A stretch of 64,000 nt of DNA from Adineta ricciae (taxonomy: Eukaryota; Rotifera; Eurotatoria; Adinetida; Adinetidae), in assembly GCA_905250025.1 (NCBI GenBank), contig CAJNOJ010000356.1:30446-94445 (forward strand), given 5' to 3'. Under the pieces are notes generated by a model. That model made no database searches. It was given only the letters and a program-made list of their open reading frames with translations, and was not told where the DNA came from. Of the stretch, positions 9,786 through 21,558 are shown piece by piece. Position numbers and translations under genes: made by a program. Position 1 is the first letter of the stretch. Each line of letters begins with the position of its first letter.

Positions 9786-12700
9786 ATGTTTGACGATCTA
9801 CCTACCGAACTTTGGATGACAATAATTGGTTACCTCTCATCATCAGATGCACTTCTAGCCTTCGCTCATACAAGTAATCGTCTTAATACAATCGCTTGTC
9901 AACATATCGCTCGATGTCTTACGTTTGCCAGCAACATGTCGCTCGCTCGCTTTCGTCACTATTTTCAAGTGGGACATCCACGCGTTCGTCATCTCGTCAC
10001 TCGACTTCGCATCGACGACTATATGCATTTGAATGAACTCGTCCTTATTCTCCTCGCGAATGATCAGAACAATAATGACATTCTATTTCCTCGACTCAAA
10101 CAATTTGATTTGTGGGGCTGGTATGAAGACACACATTTGAGCACATTTCTCTCTCATCCTTCTCTATTCACACTTCGTCATGTTAATATCAATATGCATC
10201 GGTGTTTGTTCAATTATCTGAATATGAACATTCTTCTCCAGTGTACCTCTCTCCAATTGAAAATAGCGCCTCTTGAAACGCTAAAACTGATCTATCGGAC
10301 TGGTACGTAATAGTCTACTGATAAACTCGTTTCATTTAGATAAAAAAAAGACATCTAACAAACGATTTGTATGCACACGATTTTCATTTCTTTTTCGAAT
10401 TTCACTAAAAAAAAACCATATACCAAGTCTAAAATGACTATTTCCCCCTTTTCAGCATGGTTTGTTCTGCAAAGAAGAAAGGTATTACCTCAGACTTTTC
10501 CGTTTCGTGCAATGTTTTATAAACTCTACAATTTTATTGATTAATGAAGTTTAGTCCTTGTTCTGGAAGTTTCTGTTAACTTTTAATTTTCATAATAGTA
10601 GTGCGCTGTTTCAGTGTTATAAAACAACTCTGGAAATAATCGAAAAAATTAAGCTGCAAACGAAAATTGCAAATCTTTCTCGAAATGAATACGTTAACAT
10701 TCTGGTTAGTGTAGCTACACATCATCGTTTCATTTTTCTAGTTAATCCACCCCCAATCGCGGAACGAGTTAAAACATTCCAGACTACTATTGACTCTTGG
10801 TTACGGGTATTACCCATCGATCGACCCATTATGGTATGGAGCTCACTGGTTCAGCTGACACTATCGATCAGTGAACGGACTATTTTGTGGTTGCTGTTGG
10901 ACACTTGTCCGATGCCGTCGCTTATTCTACTTGATGTCACCTTCGAGTATGATGCTAATCCTCGTTATCCTGTGGATAAACTGATGGTCATGAATGGTGC
11001 AAGTAATTTCGTCGAATTGCGTACCCTTAGGCTAAAAAATAGTCCGTTTAGTTTCATTCAACATTTACTTGACAGCTTTAACATGTCTCGAATCGATACT
11101 GTTTCCTTTATTAATATTTATGACAATGCTCAAGCAAATTCTGGTGAGTACGAATGCAGTTAGTTATTGTCAAATTCTTCATCTGGTACATCCACGATGT
11201 AAATCGGATTTTTGACGGCGAAGATGTATTCATTTCGGCTTTCAGACACCATTTCATAAATACGTCTGGTTCAGTGAATTCGACTAATCTAGACTAGAGC
11301 ATGACACAACCAAAGTCAGTCCCAGTGGAAGATTTGGTCGCGTTTTTNTGCTCAAGCAAATTCTGGTGAGTACGAATGCAGTTAGTTATTGTCATATTCT
11401 TCATCTGGTACATCCACGATGTAAATCGGATTTTTGACGTCGAAGATGTATTCATTTCGGCTTTCAGACACCATTTCATAAATACGTCTGGTTCAGTGAA
11501 TTCGACTAATCTAGACTAGAGCATGACACAACCAAAGTCAGTCCCAGTGGAAGATTTGGTCGCGTTTTTATCTAATATCGAATACTATCGTTCGGAAGAA
11601 ATTCATCGCTAAGTTGAGCTAGTACATAAGACCTTTATTTCCACCACACAAGTCTACACAGAACGATCCGATGAGATTTGTATTTAATGCAATATATCCA
11701 AAACTTGGAGAAAAGTGCATTCTATAACTGGGACTATGAGTAAACAGGTTAATTTGTGTTGCTTGGATTCGGATGCCTTTAGTATTCTCGATTAATGTTG
11801 AAATGAAATGTACCATTAGATTTGAACAATCGTCTAAGAATGCATGCATATCAATTTTAGTGTGCTCAAACGACGCTTGGTCTCGGCTTATCACCAGTCG
11901 ATTACCTCATCTTCATCAATTCGAATTGAAAGTGCTCATCGATCCAATTCCTCTACCTGCTGCCATTGATCGTCTCATTCAATCATTTTGCTTTGATCCT
12001 GTTCTAAGCAGTTGGCCAGTGAGCGCTTTTATCGACGAAAGATTTAACCACAGTCGCGATTTTGCACATTTGAAAGAGGCTAGTCGACTTGTTCTGCACA
12101 CTCTTCCCTATCCAGGAAGGCGCGATGTGATGGACGAACTTTGGAATTTTGATATTGTTTCAAAGCGAAGAGAGGCATTGCGTACTGCTTCTCATATTGG
12201 TCGACATATCAACTGGTACGTCAACGAAACCATCCAGTACGACGAATCTTTCAAGCTCTTGTCGAAATTAATGACTCGTCGAGTTCGATCAATTCGTCTC
12301 GTCTATTCGGCCGTGGACGAAAGCGAACCGAAGGTAATTTCTTCTTGTGTGCCCACAAAATCGATTTGGAGCTGACCGCATATGGCAATAGCTCAAAAGT
12401 TTTCTATGAAAATCTAGACATGTTTTTAACCGAACGAACTTACATAGTTATTCACTCAAAAATATCTCTGGAGAATACTGCAAGGCGTCCATAGCAAAAG
12501 TTTCAGCTTTATCACACAAATTTGAATAGGGGTCGTAACGTAGCTGCAATTTAAAAACTCGATATTTTACGCTGAGCACATGAAAAGACGTTCGAACCAT
12601 TTCTAGATTTCCATAGGAAGCTTTGAGCTATTGCTCTATATGATCAGATTTTCTTTAAACATACAAGAGGGAGGGGAGCGAGGTATTCTTAAATCTTCAA

Positions 12701-13569
12701 TAGTATGTTTAGATTTCTTCAAGATTACGCAGAGAGTGGAAATTATAAAAGTAGAGTAAAATAGTTGTTCACTCCCACAACCACATGCACTGATAAGTAG
12801 CAAGAGTGTTTAATTTGGAACCAATTCTTCAAGATGAAAAGAAGAATAAAAAAGTTGTTCCTCAAATATCCATAGATTGGTCGTTCTACTAAGAGCGAGA
12901 ATTGATAGAGCATGCAGGTTGCTCATATCTTAACCTCATGGTCTCACCCACCCTCAAGACTGGATGTGAACGATCACGTAAACTTTGTTGTTTTTCCTAC
13001 AGGAGAAACAACAAGAGAATGGAATTGGATCCTTGCCAACTTTGTGTTGTGATATAGTGGAACTCAAATTGAAATTCGATCGTACGCCGTCGGCAACTAA
13101 GATCAATCTCGTTGAGTGTCTATTCGCTCAATTGGCACCATTCATTCGAAAATTGGAGCTTGACGCAGCTGATATTGAAGATGGCCGATGGTTATTATGG
13201 CAAGCATTGCTTGCGCGACAACGCATTACTCATCTAGACATTCGTTTTAAATCCGCATTGAACAATGATTTCTCACCTGTCAAACAAATCTCGTCGACTT
13301 TTCCGTATCTCACTCACCTTTCTGTAACGGGCATTTATATGCAACCTGACTCACTCGTTCGAGTTGCCGTCGAACTACTCTGTCTCTGGCCTCACACCAC
13401 TCACATACAACGTCTTCGCCTTGGCTATCTCTATCCAAAAAAGAATTATTTTCAATATGAGAATGTTAAGTACATAAACACGGCCTTATTGCGATCATTG
13501 GCTGTCTATGAACCCTCAACACAGCTGTCTCATCGTTTTCACCAGAACTCGTTATTGATTTGGCGGTGA
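9786..13569 (+). CDS. F-box/LRR-like protein, right copy
   Basis: Proposed exons: 9786-10302, 10456-10481, 10615-11143, 11861-12333 and 13003-13569. All have GT-AG borders and matching phases, giving about 703 residues. Residues 2-44 are an F-box (DDLPTELWMTIIGYLSSSD), expected to bind Skp1 and bring a target to an SCF ubiquitin ligase. The rest is leucine-rich, with HLHQFELKV and FIRKLELDAADIED as typical strands, and is the likely target-binding part. The 26-bp micro-exon is unusual and rests only on phase and splice signals. The long third intron includes an assembly artefact at 11348. The end at 13569 lies just before another N, so the true C-terminus may be missing; a candidate C-terminal exon sits at 3474-3689 in the left copy. 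Confidence 0.65.
11124..11574. other. Assembly joint with repeated flank (N at 11348)
   Basis: About 224 bases before the N (ending GTCGCGTTTTT) are repeated almost exactly after it, starting again within exon 3 of the F-box gene. The left copy of the duplication has this sequence only once. It looks like two contigs placed end to end without merging their overlap. Confidence 0.85.
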
Positions 13570-13963
13570 ACACAATACTCGTCATTCGAAAAATTCACAT
13601 ACCTCTCAATTGTATACTTTACATTAATAATCACAATAAACTCATGTGTTAAGAAATTCAAGAAGTGACTTCACAGTCGCGCACGAAACTATCAATAACG
13701 TCTCCAAAAATGTTCATTGCTTGAAACATTGTTTGGAGTGCGNCAGCTGTCTCATCGTTTTCACCAGAACTCGTTATTGATTTGGCGGTGAACACAATAC
13801 TCGTCATTCGAAAAATTCACATACCTCTCAATTGTATACTTTACATTAATAATCACAATAAACTCATGTGTTAAGAAATTCAAGAAGTGACTTCACAGTC
13901 GCGCACGAAACTATCAATAACGTCTCCAAAAATGTTCATTGCTTGAAACATTGTTTGGAGTGC
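13523..13963. other. Assembly joint with repeated flank (N at 13743)
   Basis: The 220 bases from CAGCTGTCTCATCG to TTTGGAGTGCG occur immediately before and immediately after the N. The ORF at 13868-14107 begins in this doubled sequence. The near-perfect match ending at the N points to an unmerged contig overlap. Confidence 0.85.
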
Positions 13964-14983
13964 GGACGCATACATGGAAAGTCGGCGAAGGTGCTTATGT
14001 TTCACTGCTGCTATGGCGATTTTCAAAAGATTTCTGAATACGTCTATTGTGTCTCACATATTGGATGTCACTCGATGATACTCGTTGACAAGGCCGTTAG
14101 CGAATGACCTGGATGGAAGTCAAGTGATAAGACGTTGAGCTAGATCGAATTAGCGCAAGATTGAACTTGCTCTTACCTAAATCTGAATTTTCTTATTCTC
14201 TGGTTCACGATCAAGTCTTGCCTTATGTATGTCTTCGCTCTAATGTAAATGTTGCATATTGCGTTGAATTCATTTATCGTCTGCTTCGAAATAATAGTGT
14301 AAAATAACGACGATGGACAGTCGACCCGACCCAAGAGTTTAAACTCAAAATTCCACGTAAGTATATATTGAAAATTGGAAATCGTACACAAGCTCTTCAC
14401 GTGACGATCTTATTTTTTCGATAAACGTCACCTCGGCATATACTTGTCCTTTTCTGGCATGTGAGATCTCACAAGGATTTTTTAAACACTTATTGTTCAC
14501 CGGTTAAGTTCAAAGGCAAAGTTATCAACAACGAATCATTTTTATCATAATTGATGATATCCATGAAATTTTGATCGATTATGTCTGATTATTTAGCTCA
14601 TTCCTAAGATCGAATTTAACCGATTATTGACGATTAAGCAATCAAGAATAATCAAACGACTTTTATTTACCGTATGAAATTATTTTTACCTGGACAATTT
14701 ACTCATGTTATCAGTCGATTACTTAGATAAAATGCATCTACTTAGAAATGATCTTCTCTTTTTTTAGTTGTATCTCATCAGAACATAAAAATAGATCATC
14801 ATGAAAATCGATCGACGAAAGCAGAGAGTTCAGCGAGAGATCCGCCATCGTTCTTGTTGTTTGATGCACTGTGTGACAATTCATTCGATTGATTATACTC
14901 AGTGATCGTCGCTTTCGGTACGTGATCATCGGTATTGCGTTTTTTTATCCTCCCGATATTTTCCAAAAGACGATGTAATTGAG
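13964..14983. other. Stretch without a recognised gene
   Basis: Only short frames are seen. A minus-strand frame of about 57 codons at about 13885-14055 reads like helical protein (LLKIAIAAVKHKHLRRLS), but no start or splice context supports it. The minus frame at 14799-15005 (MQKINDLAQLHRLLENIG) could be the last exon of the next gene; it would need a splice near 15000. No RNA gene was seen. Confidence 0.4.
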
Positions 14984-15685
14984 CTAGATCATTGATTTTT
15001 TGCATTGATCAATACCAATACTTTCTTGAACCTGTCGAAGAAGGTGATCCCGTACTTTGATTAGATCATGATTTGTACCATCGTAAACAAAAAACACCTC
15101 TGCGGACCAATCAGTAACCAGAAGTCTAATCAATGACGCAAGCGTGTCATTGTCACATGTATGATCACGAACATTAGTGGCGATCGTAACGTAAGGTACT
15201 GAACATTGATCCACCAGCTACAATAGAAAGAAGAAAAGCTAGATAGCGAAAACATTGTGTCTTGTCCTTCCTTCGTATTCACAAAGAACGGTCGAATGTG
15301 ATTCATACTGTTCACCCTTTAAGTTTGTTTCCAGAACACAGATCTATGAGGCATCCTGTTGTGACTTCTCTTTTAATTCGATCGCTACTCTAGCACTGAG
15401 ATCGTCATTAGCCAGCATACCAAAATACAATGATGCATCGATGTTTGCCGTCGACTTAATAGCCGCGCGGGTATCACGTAAGAGTTCATTGATCGCTGAG
15501 AAATGAACCGGTGAAGTATGACGCAGGAGAACTTCTTCAACACCATTTTCATTGTAAAAATAAATGATAGCAAGACACGTATTGACAGCAATGCTACCAA
15601 ACTCGCAATTTGATATCCACAAGTGAAAGTCTTCATCTTCCATTTCCACATTACGAACAAAACTAGATGAATTTCCATTCGACAT
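14984..15685 (-). CDS. Unrecognised two-exon gene, weak CheD-like pattern
   Basis: The first exon starts at ATG 15685 (MSNGNSSSFVRNVEMED) and stays open to 15344. The second begins after a TATTGTAG acceptor near 15220 and reads VPYVTIATNVRDHTCDNDTL to a stop at 14984. The donor is unclear: the first exon hits a stop at 15344-15346 unless a weak GT near 15365 is used. The part with SIAVNTCLAIIYFYNENG, then RHTSP some 19 residues after the Cys, resembles the Cys-His spacing of CheD glutamine deamidases, but likeness is weak and I do not assign a function. The DNA just upstream (15812-16155) is copy 3 of the flank repeat. Confidence 0.4.
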
Positions 15686-15811
15686 GATACAGCGAATATA
15701 ATCGAATTCGAATAGCTCGGTGGATGTTATACACGCATTCGAACAGTCAGTGTATTTAAATGAAGAAGAGAAAAATAACATGCCATCTTTTCTCTTTTCT
15801 TTCTCTACTTC

Positions 15812-16155
15812 CAGGGACTGCACTTTAAAAAAAAAGGATGTTCAGGAAAGCTTTAGTAGCAAAATCTGTATGTAGTATATTTTCGCTTCGAAAATTTATT
15901 CAGGCGAACAGTATGAGGCTTAAATATTATCGATCGATACTTTACTTTAACAGTTTGTCTGAGATTGTTATATATTTTGATCGAATTCTGAAAATTAACG
16001 TCTCATGTTACTGTTTTTCAAGTATGTATAAATCATTTCAACATATCATTATTGCAAATAATCGTAGTTAATCAATCTTTCTCTCGTTTTAGAACACTCA
16101 ACAAAAAAATCATGCACAAAAACGAGTACATGTAGGTCATGTTTTTTCTCGGTGC
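15812..16155. repeat. Flank repeat, copy 3 of 3
   Basis: Matches 50-390 and 8000-8330, starting at CCAGGGACTG and ending near GTGCTTT. The ORF at 15838-16071 is the repeat's own frame, longer here because of a 6-bp difference. Its borders are sharp: sequence on both sides is unrelated to the other copies. From 16156 to 16499 I see nothing further. Confidence 0.8.
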
Positions 16156-16499
16156 TTTCCCTGTTGCCACTTCGTTTGGTGAAAAATCGACAACAATGTC
16201 GCCCTCTTCAAGTAATGTTTAATTTAAGTATCAATACTTATCTTTACAAATTTGACGGAAATGTCAGATCTTCGTTTTTTTCACGTTACAAAAGCAATTA
16301 CATATAAGCTATCCGTGAAATAGCTGATCGATGATTAGTAATTATTGCGTTTAATTCGCAATCTGGTCATGTAACATGACTAACAAGGAACGAGACACTC
16401 GAATCTTTTCTTTTAATTTACACATACTGGGACATACAGAGAAAAGTGAAAGAAAACGCATACATTTCATTGTTCTTTCATCAGTTTTTTGTAAAGTCT

Positions 16500-17621
16500 T
16501 CATCTCGTCGTAATTACAACTCTGTTCGTTGCTACGGGACGAATGGCATTTAGTCTAATGTCTGACATCGTTCGTCGTCGAAGAGTATCGATCAAAACCC
16601 TCATCTTCTGTTTGATTTCTGGCAATGCAAACACACACACAACTGGATTTCCCAACACTGATAAGTAAATGGTATTGATCAGCACAAAACTTGTTTGCAA
16701 TTCAATTAACAAATCAGATGGTCTTTCACTGGTTACTACAAGCACTAAAACAATAGTTACAGGTAGCCAAACTATCGTATGTAACACCGATACTGATAAC
16801 AGTTGTCTAAGCATCCCAACATTCTTTTTCCACACGTTTTTCTGTCGCATTCGACGTCTCTGCAGCATCACTCGCATGCAAAGCAAAATGTTGAAAAAAA
16901 TTATGCATGATAATGGCATATAAACGGTGAAGATTATATCAAATGTGCCAATAGCTGCTTCTAGTTGATAACATGAACCACCACATAACTGATCAACATA
17001 CGAGAAATGCTCTTCACATGGATAAAATAGAACTGTACTGCAAGAATACATGATTGCAATTAGTGTGAACATCGCTATTGGAGCATAATGAATCCAAGTC
17101 TTGTATCTAAATGTAAAGAAGACGAGAATGTTCGGTTCGTGGAAGACATGGAACATGTGTGCGTTTACTTATTTAGAATATTGGGATGTATGATGAACAG
17201 ATAACGATCGACTGAGAGATGAGCATTGAGAAACAAGAGAGTTGTATTTAGACTGTAGTTGAAAGCAATCCAGAACTTACAAAAACGATAAGTCTCGAAT
17301 GGAACACGGCCACTCCTCAGAAACGCCAACAAGAATGGCATTTCACATGTTTCCTATGAGGTCAGTTCAATCAAATGATTAGAACGAAAGATTCCTTACT
17401 TGAATTAAACTGATGATGAAGATGAAAATAACTGAATGATTGGTCAAACGAGTTCGCAATTCGTCTAGGCGATAGATCCAATAACAGATATACAAAGCTA
17501 ATAATGTTGATGGAATGATGAAGATGCTGAACAAGATCAAACAAACAAGTCGATTGAGAGCGACGTTGATGTATGATGATGCTGGTGAGTCGACATCTGC
17601 TGAGTCGTTCATTTGGATCAT
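16500..17621 (-). CDS. Rhodopsin-like 7TM receptor with three exons
   Basis: Exons 17621-17400, 17353-17169 and 17106-16500 join with GT-AG borders in matching phases to 337 residues. Introns are 46 and 62 bp. Exon 1 holds TM1, exon 2 TM2-TM3 with the DRY-type motif SVDRYLFIIHP, exon 3 TM4-TM7 with NPVVCVF, a variant of the NPxxY motif. It belongs to the class A receptor fold; the ligand is unknown. An internal ATG at 17612 is an alternative start. Broken fragments of a close relative lie at 33.4 and 51.4 kb, so this appears to be the intact member of a copied family. No ligand-specific motif is visible. Confidence 0.85.
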
Positions 17622-17639
17622 ATAAATAGAACTTGTTCG

Positions 17640-18160
17640 TAAAGTGTTTCTAGTGGCTGAAAGAAGAAAACGAGTTGTGAATGGGAGAAGAAATTGTGGG
17701 AAGTGATTCTCTACTGTTGAAGATGGTGGAAAGGATTTGTTGTCGCTTGAATGAAATCCTTAATCTCATTTATTATGAATATTTGTGACAGATATAGAGC
17801 ACAGCTTGCCCTAAACTTGGGATTTATCTCGCCCCTTTTTCTTACCAATCATTCTCATGTGGATTAAATTATCTCGGGTCAAAATCTGTCGACCAGAAAA
17901 ATATCGCAAGTGCGTCTTTTCACTAGCAAAAAAACTACATCCTGCACTTGTCGCACAGATCTCCATCTTTTCATATATACTACGTCGTATACAAAAGTAT
18001 CGGTAATATGATAACACCCTCAAGATTTCTAAAAGATAATAATACGCGATGCAGAAGTCTTTGCACAAATGTCAAGCTTTATAGTTCGATTATTTTATTA
18101 GCTTACGATCTGGTTCTTTTTCATTATGAAGAGTGTAGAAAATACTACAAAAATCTTTGC
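17640..18160. other. Intergenic, with a short dispersed repeat
   Basis: No gene is supported. The stretch at about 17970-18045 (ACTACGTCGTATAC, AAAAGTATCGGTAATATG) also occurs at 23300-23370 and 26590-26660, upstream of the tandem receptor pair. Confidence 0.5.
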
Positions 18161-18600
18161 TCACAAAACCGTATACAGGCCTTCTCGCCAGATAGATCGA
18201 AGCTTGCTTTTGACACCCTCAATCATACCTTGCAACATTTTTCGATCAAATTCTTTCGATTTTTGTTTGATTCTTCGAGCTAAAACATCCAAGTTTTTTT
18301 GTTTACCAATTGTTCTCGTACACTTTGTGTTCGAGTAAAGTCCAGCCGATTTCGATTGGACGGGCTTGTGGTATATTTAGAGAATTATCTTTACGAATAA
18401 CAAATGGTACGTTTTTCTCAGTTAAACGTTCTTGTACAGATTTGGAATAATGAGCACTGCTAAAGCAGACCAGAACAAATAATTTCCATTAGAATGATGT
18501 GTTTCGATAAAAGGAAGACGTCTTTCGTTGATACACTTATGTAAACAAGTAACGCTCGTCAAGGCAGACTCGCTTAGCTCTTTCTCGTAGAAATATCGCT
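18161..18600 (-). mobile_element. Mariner/Tc1-type transposase relic (C-terminal part)
   Basis: On the minus strand, pieces in shifted frames read HYSKSVQERLTEKNVPFVIR, then ARPIEIGWTLLEHKVYENNW, then ARRIKQKSKEFDRKMLQGM, ending near LRSIWREGLYTVL. This order matches the C-terminal half of Tc1/mariner transposases, including the stretch before the last catalytic Asp/Glu (normally PIE.FW). At least two frameshifts separate the pieces, so it is dead. I could not define terminal inverted repeats. Confidence 0.75.
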
Positions 18601-18911
18601 TGCGAATGTTATATTTTTAATGCATTATTGTGTATATAAGTTTATTTTCAGCATAGATTAGATATTTTCAAGAAATACCAATACAATTAGAAAGATTATG
18701 GATGATTACATCAAAAAACGAAACAAAGAAAACACGATAGGCAATATCTGGTACAATGGCAGAAAACAGATAATTATATAATAATTAACATAAGTGTAAA
18801 TAGAGATAAAGAAATTTATAAATAATTATTTTAAGATAATTTCAAATTATGTTACGTTTTATATGCCTACCATGAAACTAGACTGTTAGGAAAGTATCGA
18901 TTTACACATAT
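18601..18911. other. Intergenic, AT-rich
   Basis: AT-rich sequence between the two transposon relics; nothing recognised. Confidence 0.5.
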
Positions 18912-19615
18912 TTACGAAATGAAAGAGGCACACTCTCGCTTTGTCTTTTTGTCAAGTTCATCCAGACGTTTCAGTTCAGCATCTTGCACAGAAGAAGGTG
19001 GAACTTGTAGAACATTCGTATCAAAAAGCTGAAGAATGACTATATCTTCCACTTTCTTCACTCTGCTGAGTGGTACATATACTGACGCTACCTGCAATGT
19101 CTGAAGTGGAACTTGCATATCGACTACAATTTTGTTCATTGTGAGTTCTTGCGCTTTATATTGTAGTTATTGCGAAGGCAGGTACAATTGGTAGTTGGGT
19201 TCGTGTGACTTGAATGAATTGTGGAATTTTTCTCTCATTTTGCATTCGATCGAGTAGATGTCCGAAGAGTTGCTTTATAGGAACAGTGAATTGCTTCTTG
19301 ATTAATGGAATATGGAATAGGAATTAGTTTGGGACGAAGACCATCGAGATTTATTTCTACTTGTGATGTATTAATTTCTTCGAGTGCATATAATGGTTTT
19401 CGCATGTATACTGTATTAGAGAGAAATACATCGCTCTTTATCTTAAAACCCCCTGGCTCCTCCTGATCATCGTATACAAGCTCTCGAAAAATTCCTTGGG
19501 TACTACGGGAAAGCCCTATTTCACACGCAATGTTATCGATGAGAAGTACAGACATGTTTGGTACTAAAGGTAAAAGACCGGGAAGAAGTTTAGTCTTATT
19601 GTCAAGTATATGGAT
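18912..19615 (-). mobile_element. PIF1/Helitron-type helicase relic (C-terminal part)
   Basis: Minus-strand frames read LPGLLPLVPNMSVLL, DNIACEIGLSRSTQGIFREL, then after a shift VPIKQLFGHLLDRMQNERKI and ITT followed by a +1 shift into YKAQELTMNKIVVD, then YVPLSRVKKVEDIVIL. The order and the KAQ element match the last motifs of PIF1-like helicases found in Helitrons and related elements. At least two frameshifts are present. Nothing of the Rep domain is seen. The end at 18912 keeps a normal-looking Lys-rich C-terminus (LKRLDELDKKTK). Confidence 0.75.
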
Positions 19616-21558
19616 GTTAATTCAAAGTTCGTTTATGAAGACCAGTTGTTAATTATTACGTCGATAGACAATTAACACCATGTTTTGTTTATCATACTAA
19701 TACGCTTGAGTATAGTCGGTATCCTATGGTTATACATTTTTCCTCGATAATCTCTACCATATGTTTAAAAAAACTGAAACCAAATTCGAGCTCCTCGCAC
19801 CAAAAAAAACTTTGTTCGAATTTGATAAAAGAAGTTTTTCTAAAAAAAATGGCCAGTTGTCTAAAAATATGTTTTTTTTAATTAAAAAAAAATAACATCA
19901 GATTCGAATTTTTCGCATCGAAATACCTCTGAAAACGTCTTTTTTTACAAAAATTGATTTTCGATGTTTTTTCCCCTGCAGACATACAAGCAAGCAAACA
20001 ATTTATGTTTCTAAGACTCTTCTCTACGAGAAAGAGAATAGCTAGCTGATTATAGTTACTCTCTCAATCACCGTTATCTGAGACCAATTCCCATACACTT
20101 TTGGCAACGGATTTCTTCCTCAGTCCACAGTGAATTCAAGACTTACAGCTCCCTATCGCCTCCATCACGTCTAATCACTTGGGTATACTTTTACTTTCAT
20201 CCAAGAGCTGTTCGTCTCGATTATATCGACTTCGACCTCTTTTCGATGTTCTCACCTCACTGATCCGTAACACACCTCATCCTATCTAGTCCTTCTCACA
20301 ACAACTTATTATTGAGGTACAGACTGCTTTTCCATACAAAGTTCGTTTTCTCGTTTAGCATGGCTTTAGTTTCGTTCATGCTATCCGTTATTAGGCTGCG
20401 TGAAATGCTCGTTTTGATTGTTTAGGATAGGTCTCATTCTTCGTTCACATGTTTGCCAGTAGTTTATAGAAAGTTCAGCTTATTCATAGTTTTGCACGCT
20501 TGGTAGATATTTATTTGTGACCCTACAATAATAATGGAAAGGTATCCTCTTAGGTAAAAGGCCTAATTCTGATGCGTATGGATTAATGGTCCGAACAGCA
20601 GAGGCACGGAAGTTATACTAGTAGGCGACGAGCCAATTAAATGATTTGTACATGTGTTCGTGTAGAATCTGTTCGGTGTGAAATCTGTCTGATTATGAGT
20701 AAAATTTTTTACAGAACGAATGATTTATTTACCCTATGTGTGTTGAAAATATTGTTGTTTATTGCGAAGGGCATTCCGCAAAAACGACTGCGCTTGGTGC
20801 GTTTTACGTTGAGGGAAAATAGTGAAGCTGATAGGTTTCACTTCTAATGATTCTGATTGTTTTTGGCACGTTTTTATTGTTCTGGATTGTGAGGAGAATA
20901 GCTGACGGAAACTGTTATCGATAAAGTGATTCTAAAATTGGATCGTTTAAACTGTCGAATTATAGTATTTAACTAGAGTAAACTGTTTAGACTTATATTT
21001 TTTACGGCCATGTTTAATATGTAATTGGCGGTCCAAACTGTCGTCAAAATCGCTGAAAACTGATAATAAAGACATATTTCAACTTGTGAAGCATGTCTAC
21101 TACGAACGTTTTCCATTGCGCTTTCATATTTGGTTTTTATATTCGTGATTGTTCGTTGGTTGTGGTTCTTGATGAAGAGTCAGAAGCGTGTTAGAATTAC
21201 TGTCAATTAAACGAACTGAATTTTTTATGTGTCCGTTTCAAATAGTCCCACAGATTTACTCGAGTGAAATACAAGCAAAAGCGAATTCCCGCACGCTTGG
21301 GCTCCCCTTCATATAAAACCATAGCACTGTACTTTTCAGTTCCACATTTCTTGATGAAACCTTTTTTGCAGTGTGATACTTAAAAGGGCTTTGTAGTCGA
21401 TGTTTCGGAGCGTATATCCGCGAATAAGTCCTTTTCAGATCTGACAGATTTTGAAAATCATTTCTTTCCATATGTTCGTGCATTTGGAAAGCATTCGTCA
21501 GCTATGAATCCTTTTTCGATGGGTTCGGTAGTATGTTTTTATTTATAGGACAGGAAAA
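19616..21558. other. Long stretch without a recognised gene
   Basis: Poly-A/T-rich runs at 19750-19970 and a less AT-rich stretch at 20100-20430 that reads like decayed coding sequence in several frames but matches nothing I know. The plus ORF at 20641-20847 and minus ORF at 21256-21483 have no supporting context. Confidence 0.4.

Larger units (their letters stand above)
7948..11660. repeat. Right copy of the tandem duplication
   Basis: Matches 1-3470. The first part overlaps the start of the MPEG1-like gene, so the junction falls inside that gene. A duplicated 224-bp block around the N at 11348 makes this copy look longer than the left one. Between 8420 and 9335 I see no gene: the plus ORF at 8233-8430 and minus-strand frames are not shared with the left copy. 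Confidence 0.88.

Noticed and set aside
15838-16071. 77-codon ORF as a mitochondrial-targeted small protein
   Set aside because: Basic start looks like a targeting signal, but the frame is cut to about 35 codons in the two other copies of the repeat.
20641-20847. Plus ORF rich in Cys at its start
   Set aside because: No homologous motif, no context, non-standard composition for a gene here.
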